From assembly GCA_009741485.1 (NCBI GenBank), contig CM019214.1, positions 28,100,081-28,164,080 on the forward strand: DNA of 64,000 nucleotides, read 5' to 3'. The position numbers and the translations under genes are program-made. This DNA is from Malurus cyaneus samueli. Lineage: Eukaryota; Chordata; Aves; Passeriformes; Maluridae. Shown piece after piece: positions 40,401 to 49,400 of the stretch (its first letter is position 1; the number at the start of each line of letters is the position of its first letter). A model generated the notes under the pieces. It was not told the origin of the DNA, ran no database searches, and saw only the letters and a program-made list of their open reading frames with translations.

Positions 40401-43400
40401 TACTCATCTAAGCATATTGCTGTAAACTGCCTAAATCAGTCCTCTGAGTCAAGTGGGGTTTTTTTTCTGTTTGTGTATCTCTATTAGTTAAAAAAAAAGA
40501 CAAAGACAAAACAATTTCATGCCCAAACCGATTTTATTATTCCCATGAATTTGCAAACAATGGTGTATTTTATACAGTGAACTAAAGTTTAGCTGACATT
40601 TTGATTTCTGTTTTCTATACAAAAATATTAAAGGGTACCCTTTTGATTTTTGCAGATATGTTGCATGAAGGGTTGTTTTTTCCAATTTTTAAATCTTAAC
40701 ACATGCAACAAGTATTGTTTCAAATCTTTGACATTTATCCCTGCCTTATTCCCCTCCATATCTCTGCTAATTAATGTAAAGGTATGAAGAAGTGAAGCAA
40801 TACTTAAAAACTGTGCAATAGCCTTTGCTCATGGCCTCAGATTATGCTGTGCACTTCTTGGAATTATCCACCATCACTACACACGACTTCCATACCTTAG
40901 ATTAGGACATTCATAATCTTCTGTGACTAAGGGCCTTCTCCCCCCATTAGCCAGCTGGAGGAAGCTGTTCTTGGTGGCTGGGGAGAGCTGGCTTTTAACT
41001 GAGTCCCTGAAGTCAGCTGCTTTAGGGAGGTGATAATATCCACCTTCATTTTACTGTTGACTTTAATGGTTCCTGGGCAGAGAAGGTCTTTGAACATGGG
41101 CAGAGATTTAATATGCAGTTGAAGTGGAAATGTGTCTGAATTTCATCCCCCTTTTCTTACTTCCCTCCTGCAGAACTTGTGGACTCCCTTCATTTTTGTC
41201 TGCTGAATGATTCAAAACAAAGGACCAGACTGTTTACCAGTACAGCCTTTTCTGAAGCCTGGCTTCCATCATGAGCCAGGATGGTGCCCTATAAAAATAG
41301 CATGGTGCCGAGAGAAATCATGGATGCCCCATCCTTGGAAGTGCTCAAGGCCCATTTGGATGGGGCTTTGAGCAACTTGGTCTAGTGGAAGGTGTCCCTG
41401 TAGGGGGGTTGGAATGAGATGATCCTTAAGGTCCCTTCCAACCTGTGACTCCGTATCAGCCATTTTGTAAGATGTCAAGCTCCTTTTGGGGGGCAGTGAA
41501 TAAAAGGCTGGGGTTTTGAGTTAGGATTGCAAACAGACATCAGTGAGAACCTCTGTGCTGTGCAATCTCTGCTATAGAATCATCCTAATTTGGTGTTAAG
41601 ACTCCTCCAGGGCTAAGAGTGAGATTTTACCTGTTTTAGGCGGTAGGCAGGTATAAGGTGAACTTTTGTTATGAAGTCTTTCAACCATGTAACTACCCAA
41701 ACAAGTGTCAGCTTTCCTTATTTCTAGAAATGTTCAGAACTGCTTGCTTGTTTTTGACTGATTGATTAGGCTGGAAAGGGGATCAGACACTGAAAACCAA
41801 AAGCAGGGAGTTGTTACTGACAGGCCTGTTCTTGTATTTCAGGTGTTCTGTCACATTATGTAGGGGGTATTGCCAAGGCCTGTAGCCCTGATCTTACTGA
41901 GGTGGGCTGTGTCATTACTGGCTTTACTCTGGAGGCTAAATTTGCTAAATCTGTAGTTTAGGGTATGGTACTGTTAAAGAGCATTGTATTTCTTTATTCT
42001 TCACTCTAGGGCTGAGATATTGATATTGCATAGATACCTGATTTTTTGATGGAATTTAATTTATGGGAATTTAGCTGAATCTTAATTAAAGTAGTCAGTT
42101 GTTTGCCTTAATTGTTCAACAGACTTCTAAACTGTGGGGTCATTCTTCCAAGAAACTCTTAGATTTAAGAGTTCCCTGTTGAGAAGTTATGGCAACTTAC
42201 TTGGCCTTAATAGTTGTTTGCTAATCTTGAAGTAATTGTTTATGTTTGTCAAACATTCTTTCGTGTCCCATCCACCTTACTTCCCTCAATACTGCCCTCC
42301 CCCACAAAAAAAATCCCCAAACTTGTGTAGCTTGGGGTGGGAGTGTCCCATTTTGTTTTTAAAAAAAACAACCAAACTAAACCAAAAGACAACAATAAAT
42401 CCACGCACAGAAACCCCCAGCGAAGTAACCAGCTAGTACTTGTGGTTATATCACCTCAAGGTGAATTAGGCAGTTGTTTGAGGTTAATTTAAATAGACAT
42501 TTGGCCTTTTTGACTTGGAATAGTGTTTTGTAATAAAATCCAGTGTAAAAGTTGGATGTTTAGGAGTGAGGAATGGCAGATATGGCAAACTAAAGTAACT
42601 TGAATATTCCTCTGTATTTCATGGAAATGTAGAGTATTTCTCAAACGTGTTTAGGATTATCTGAGCTGCAGGAACTGCCTAGGCTGTTCTTTCAGTATTA
42701 ATTCAGTGGGAAGTGCCCACTATACTGTAAAACAGTCCTCTATTCTTGTCCTAAAGCTGTAGCTGTTGCAGAGGGAAATAGTTACACACAGGATAGGCAT
42801 AAAGAACCTGGTGAAGGCACAGGGTGCAATTTAGGCTGTATTACTGAGTACCATAAGATAAGATGACTCTGCTTGAAGTTACTTCCAGATGTGTAATTAC
42901 AACAAAATGCTTATTAAAAAAAAAAAAAAAGCTGCTGGCATAAATGGTGCAGAAAAGCAGGATTTTGAAATAGCTTCTTTTTGCCTTTAGAACTTGACAC
43001 CTCATGTCTGATGTTACTCTGTACATACTCATTTGATGACGGAATCTTTTGCGGCAGGATAGATGTACTGTGTTTGTGCCTTTTGATACTCTGCAAGCTT
43101 GTGGGGTTTATGAAAAAAATCTGTGACAATAAAGAAAAGCCCACTAAAGCTCACAAAACCCAAGCCAAAATCAAAGAGAAAGTGCAGAGGTTTTTGCATT
43201 AGTACAAACCATAAGAGCAGCAAGAGTTCTGACATGCAAATAAGAGTTGTATGACCAAAGATATTAGAGTGATGAAGGCAAGAGAGCATCTTGTGTTCCA
43301 GAGTAGTTGCTGTCCTGTGGCACAGGAAGGTCAGTGTTCCCAGCAGCAGTTTTCCATGGTGTCAGTGTGTTTGTGTAGCCTGAGGTCTCCTTGTGTGTAA

Positions 43401-46400
43401 AGTGTTGGTGCAGTGCTGTGTGTGTCTCGGCAGTGTTGTGTGCTGTGCTCTGCTGTACATCCGTCAGGAGATGCTGCTGTAGACATCTGCTTTACACGCA
43501 TGTGTGTGTATAACCAAACAGCTGGGACATTTTTTGTTTTCAAGCTGTCTCCTCCATGCTTTTGTGCTTTGCAAGGAGCCCTGTTACCTGCCCAGGCAGA
43601 CAGGTGGATGCAGCTCTGTGCGAAGAGAAAGATAACTCGTGCTCCATTTGGGTGGAGGGAGTGGCGGGTGAGAAACGTGTGCCAGTTCTCTTCGCTTGGT
43701 CCATGTCTCCCTTGGTTTCTGCTGGGCTGAGGTGTGCTCCACATCAGTAGAGACCCAAAATGCAGTGATCTGGGGGCAGCTGCTGCCAGCTAAATCTTAA
43801 TACAACATTTAATTCAGTTCTGTGTTTACTGCGAGGCTAATAAAGCAGAGCAGTGAGCAATTAATTGAAATAAACATAAACCAGCCTTTTACAGTTTGAG
43901 ATTGACAGTGCAAACAGGGAAATGTCCTTGAGCTCCCTACAGAGTTTGGATGTGTTTGTTTTATAGGTTGCTCCTCCTGGAAAATAAGTGGGAGTGGAAG
44001 TGTATTAACCCTTAAAAGATTTCCTCACTCCGTAAGAAGAACTTACAGCTTTCCAGGACAAGATTCTTTCTCAAATCTGCCGTTATCTTTATTCTAAATA
44101 CTTTTGAAAATCACATACTGGTACATTAGTTCTTTACTGTAAGCTTAAGGAAACTGTTTTCTTTATTAAAGACATTTGTCATTGTTTGCTAAAATAGTTT
44201 AAATAGTTAAACATGTACTGCTAAGGTGTGGTCCCTATAAGCTCTCTGTTCAGAACTCAAGACTGCAGCTCTTTGGGAAGTTAGTATTTTATAATGAGTG
44301 TGATTTATTAAACTTTTTTATTTGTTTATATTATGTTTGTTACCATGAACCATAAAAGAAAAGTGCTATTATCACAAATCAGCTGTTCAGCAACTAATTT
44401 CTCTGGGCAAGTGTGTGCTCTGTAGTACCAAGTTATCAGTTCAAACTGTATGAGGCTTAAGAAATTCCTGGTTAACGGAAGGTCTGTACAATGAATTGGC
44501 ATGCAGCTGTACCTTGTTTGTTAAAATTGATATCTTAATTAAAAAGTGTAAGAATTTTAATTCTTTATCTGCAGTGTTTGAATTCTGAACAAATTAAGAC
44601 ACAATTTGATTTACAAAGTTCTTTAAAAAATATTGTAAGTTGTTGCAGCCTAATTAAATAATGTTTATAGAATACATACTTTATGTACTTAAGGGTGGAT
44701 GCATGTTTCTGAGCTGTAGATTTTTCTAGTCAGAACTACTTTTATAAATGATGTTTTATCTTGACGTTATAAATTGTAATGTGTGGAAAATGTTCTGAAG
44801 TTATTGGCATGTTCTGAGTTTTCATAATCAAACTATGAAGTGTTTTTTAAACATCTATTAAATACTAGGAGTATATTTAATTTGGTAGGAATGCATTATA
44901 GGACTAAAAGGATGTCTGTAAGAGTATTTGTGTGTATTTGTGTGTGCTCACAGGCACAAGTGTGGTGCTTACAGTGTTTCAGGGAAAAGGGTTTTTATGT
45001 CTTTTTCTTTAATTGCTGTGTCATTTGATACCAGTATTCTGCTCCCTACTGAGAGAGTAACAGGTTTAGAGCAGAATTGTTTCTCGGATTTGTATCAGTG
45101 TGAGATCAGAATCTGTCCTTGAGGCTTAAATTGCTGTTACTTAAACACAGCTTTGTTTTTCTCAGTCTGCTCTGGGGAATTTGCACAGCTTCTACTGATG
45201 ATTGAATTCCTTGAACTATTCCACTACTCCTTGAACGGTGTAACATCCCTGTCAGTGACTCGGGAGTTATGTCAGCAGCTGGATAGGAGTGTCAGACAAC
45301 CTTTTGTTGTTGTAAGGCTGTGGTTTCAAAAGTAAAAAAATGTGTCAGTAACTTGTATGTAGAGGGAAGGGGGAAATGGAAAGTGGTATACCTTGGTCGG
45401 GGGGGTGTATCATGCAGTGAATGAAAGAATAATCTTTAAAATGTCCCAATGGTATTTGTGAGTTGCTCATTCTGTACTTTATTTTTACAACAGGTTCCCG
45501 TAAAGAATCAGCTCCTCAAGTCCTGCTTCCAGAAGAAGAAAAAATTATTGTAGAAGAAACTAAAAGTAATGGTCAGACTGTTATAGAAGAGAAGTAAGAA
45601 AACGTTTAATGAATGATGAATTAAAGTAGTAAACTTTGCACTCTTCTTCCTCCTCCTGTCTCCCATTTTTGTGGGGTGTGTATGGTATGTTTGTAGTTGG
45701 AACATAGCTGTTTGGAGTTTGCTGCCAGTGCTCTAAGTGCAGTTGGCCTTCCTTTAAATGTCTGGTTTCTTTGCATATGCTGTGCAACTTATTCCATGCC
45801 AAGAAGTGATGTGCTTCACTTAAAAATAATTTTTCCAAGTGCTGTCAGATTTCATTTTAAATTGGTGTTGTCCTTCTAGTTAGCATGTGGCATCGTTCTA
45901 TTTTTTTGGTAAAGTGTGTGTTGGAAATGGAACTACAGTTCTGTTGTAGGAAGCTGTAACACCGAAACCAGTATAGGTCCAGAAGTGCTTGAGAGGTGTT
46001 TCTTCTTTTGTGTTGCAAAAGCTGGTAACAAGTTCTTGCCTTACTGAATATAAATCGGGATAAGAGAGAGGAATTGTATAACCAAGTTTTGAAATTAGCT
46101 GTTAGCTGTGGGGCATGGGGTGTTTTGTGTTTAATTGCATTTCATTTAACAGTTCCATCTAATAATAGATTTAGATGTATATTTCCTAAAACTGTTGTTA
46201 CAGATCGTCTTCTTCTTTCGTTTTAGAAGCCTTGTTGACACAGTATATGCATTAAAGGATGAAGTACAGGAGTTGAGACAGGTTGGTAACTTGTTACATT
46301 TATAGCAACATGGAGAAGGGAAAGATGGAAGGCTTATAATAAAAACAAACTTGGCTTGCAAGTTCACTTTGATAGTCATGAACTTGAATTTTTGACTACA

Positions 46401-49400
46401 TTTACTTTTAGAAGTAAAATATTATTTGCCAAAAAGCACTCCTTGTTATTGTCATTAGTCCTTTGAGAATAGCATTGAGTATTATTTCTCTCAAGTGAAT
46501 TACTAAGCTTTTCTTGGTTGTTGCAACTTGTAAAATGATACGAGGGTTAAGCAGATACAGTTGTGCTGTGCCACCAGCAAAGTACACTTACAGAGACTGA
46601 GAAATCATAGTTGCTCAAGAATGCTAATAAAGGCCTAAATAAATGCAGATATTTATAATTCTAAAATGATACAATCTTACAGTAACCTGAACACCTCTTA
46701 TGAATCAATTCTTAAAACCACTCATTTCTAGAAACGAGAGTCCTTTTCAGTGCCTGTCACATGGCTTTTTTAAAACGAGGGCTTCAGATTAGCTCTGGGT
46801 GCATTTTTGTCACTTGTTCTGAGTGAATAAATAAAAATATCTTATCAGGACACAACTTGTTTTAACTATGTTAATGGTGCTCCACGTAGGCTTTGCTGAC
46901 TGTATAGGCAAAAAAAAGCATTGGATTTTCGTCACTCTCTGTGAATTTGCTTACCAGTCTGACTCAGAAAGTTAGGGAAAATCTCCTGTTAAGTAAAAAG
47001 GATTTTTATTCAAATTCCTTAAGCTTTGGAGCTATAAGTGTGAACTCTTCGCCCACCTATAAGCATGCCCAGTATTTCTAAGGATGCCATGACTGTTCCT
47101 TGAAATAGGACAGTTGATGTGTTGCATACTTAAATTCTGCTGTGTTCAGCATATAAGGAATAAGTATCCGATATCAGAAGTGATTTTGACTGTCTTTAAA
47201 AAAATACAATTCACATAAGAAAAGCAGCAATAATGGCCCACTAATACTCCGGTGGCCTCCTGATTTTGTACAAAGAATAAATGTGCAGCTTCCCTGAGGC
47301 TCTGCACAGCTCCATAACCCTTAAAACAAAAATTCACCTTTTCCTGGGCTTCATGCAACATCTCTTTTCTGGTGCCTTTCGAAAGAGATGTTCTACATAA
47401 CCTTACATCTTCCGAAACCAAGATATATTAAAGCCTGATTTCATTTTCTTATGTATCAGGAGTTCAGCAATCTCTGCTTAGGAGCATTTATTGGTCCACT
47501 GCTGTAATGCTGCCAACCAGAGGAGTGGCAGAAATAATCTCTGAGCTGGCAAGGGCTTTATGGATAAAGGCTCTCTGGAAGTACATGGCATCCTGGCTGG
47601 TGCAGACACCAGATTGCAAAGTGGGATCCTACCCATAGCAGCTTCCATAGGTTATGCATAGCTCTTGTTCCTCAGGCACTGCACTTGAATACTTTGGTCC
47701 TGAATTGAGCAGACTTATTTTATGTAGGTACAGACTTAACTTATTAATGAACTTTCTGAGCTTCTCAACAGACTTGAGGAGGGAATAGCTTCTCAATAGA
47801 CTTGAGGGAGTTAACGAAGTGACAGAGCGTGGTTGTGTGTTCAGACTAGAGATCAAAAAGCTGGAAAGCAGTACTATGGAAAGGGGCCTGGTTGATGACC
47901 AGTTGAACATGAGCCAGCAGTGCCCTGGCAGCCAGGAGGGACAACCCTGTCCTGGGGGACATCAGGCACAGCATCACCAGCCGGGCAAGGGAGGGGATTG
48001 TCCCGCTCTGCTTTGGCCTGGGGCAGCCTCACCTCAAGGGCTGGGGGCAGTTTTGGGTGCCACAACATAAAAGTGATACTGAACTATTAAAGAATGTCCA
48101 AAGGAAAGCCATAGGGATGGTGAAGGGCTTTGAGGGGAAGCCGTGTGAGGAGCAGCTGAGGGCACTTGGTCTGTTCAGCCTGGAGAAGAGGAGGCTGAGA
48201 GGAGACCTCATTCTGGTCTAGAACTTCCTTGTGAGGGGAAGATGAGGGGCAGGCACTGATCTCTTCTAGTAAACAGTGTCAGAACTTGAGGAAACAGCAT
48301 AAATCTGAGTCAGGGGAAGTTTAGACTGGATATCAGGAAAAGGTTTTTCACCTCAAGTAACCTGGTGGTTGGGTGCTGGAACAGGCTGCCCAGAGAGGTG
48401 GTCACAGCACCAAGCTTGGCTGAGTTCAGGAATCATTTGGATAATGCTCTCAGGCACATGGTATGTTTCTTGGGGTGTCCTGTGCAGGTTCAGGGGTTGG
48501 ACTTAATGATCTTGGTGTGTCCTTTCCAACTCAATTAATATTCTATGATTTTATGTTCCTGTCATATTTGTCTGTAGATGAGACCAATAGGAGTCCAGTT
48601 AGACCTTTGGGTTGCAGGCTTGTGTCTGTTAAACACCATTAGACTTGTCTTGGGGCCTTATTTCAATGCTCTTTTATATTCTGGTTACTTCCCTATTGTT
48701 CCCAGCATTACCTTGATCTGTACAGGATTAAACATGTAAGCATTCCAGGATTAGTCCCTGACATCCTTAGGGTCCTGTTCCTTTATTTTAGTATTGCCTG
48801 ATGGCGCTAAATAGTGAGAACTCACTTGTTAATGTGCATGTGGAGAGATGGTGTTCCTTGAAATTTCAACTTCTCATAGACTGCTGGTAGTCATCAGTCT
48901 AGTTTAAAATTTTGTGACAAAACACTTTTCAGAAAACATAATGGTTTTCAGGATACTCCTTTCAACTATTTACATTCCTAATGAAGCAAGTTAATTTGCA
49001 TTAAGTTTAAAGAAGCTTTTTGGAGATTGAAACCTGTTAAAATCACAGGAGGCTCTTACAGGGGATATTTAGTCTGCTTATTGCTCCATTTCCCTTCTCT
49101 ATTAGCAACAAATATATTCTACTCCTCATTGCTCAGATTTGAGCAGAAGAATTCAAGATTAGTGGCCATCTGTTACTAGCACTTTCTGTATAAAGGCCCC
49201 CTAAGTACAAATAAGAAGTACCTCATTCAGTTTCCATTTGGTGGCTTTTGTTGCATTGTGTGAAATAACTGTGTATTACTTGTGAAGATTTAATAGAAGC
49301 TTTGCCTTTGAACAGCTTATACTGGTTTTACTGGAAAGAGCCTTCAGAATTTGTAATCAACAGTGTCTGTAAAAATCTCCCAAAACAAGCCAGTAATATC

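Larger units (their letters stand above)
39546..45493 (+). other. ARHGEF7: Intronic sequence between the alternative exon and the C-terminal exons
   Basis: About 5.9 kb. It holds a 21-bp-spaced repeat (40072-40110), a CR1 tail (41302-41457), an A-run (42914-42930) and a locally GC-richer patch near 43330-43750 with open frames on both strands but no recognisable domain. The acceptor for 45494 is at 45492-45493. Confidence 0.75.

Noticed and set aside
43331..43744. 137-codon minus-strand open frame as a coding gene
   Set aside because: His/Thr/Cys-rich with no recognisable domain or homologue, and overlapping frames on the other strand.
47460..47814. Extension of the CR1 element to the left
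   Set aside because: I could not match this part to CR1 coding or tail sequence, so it was left outside the call.
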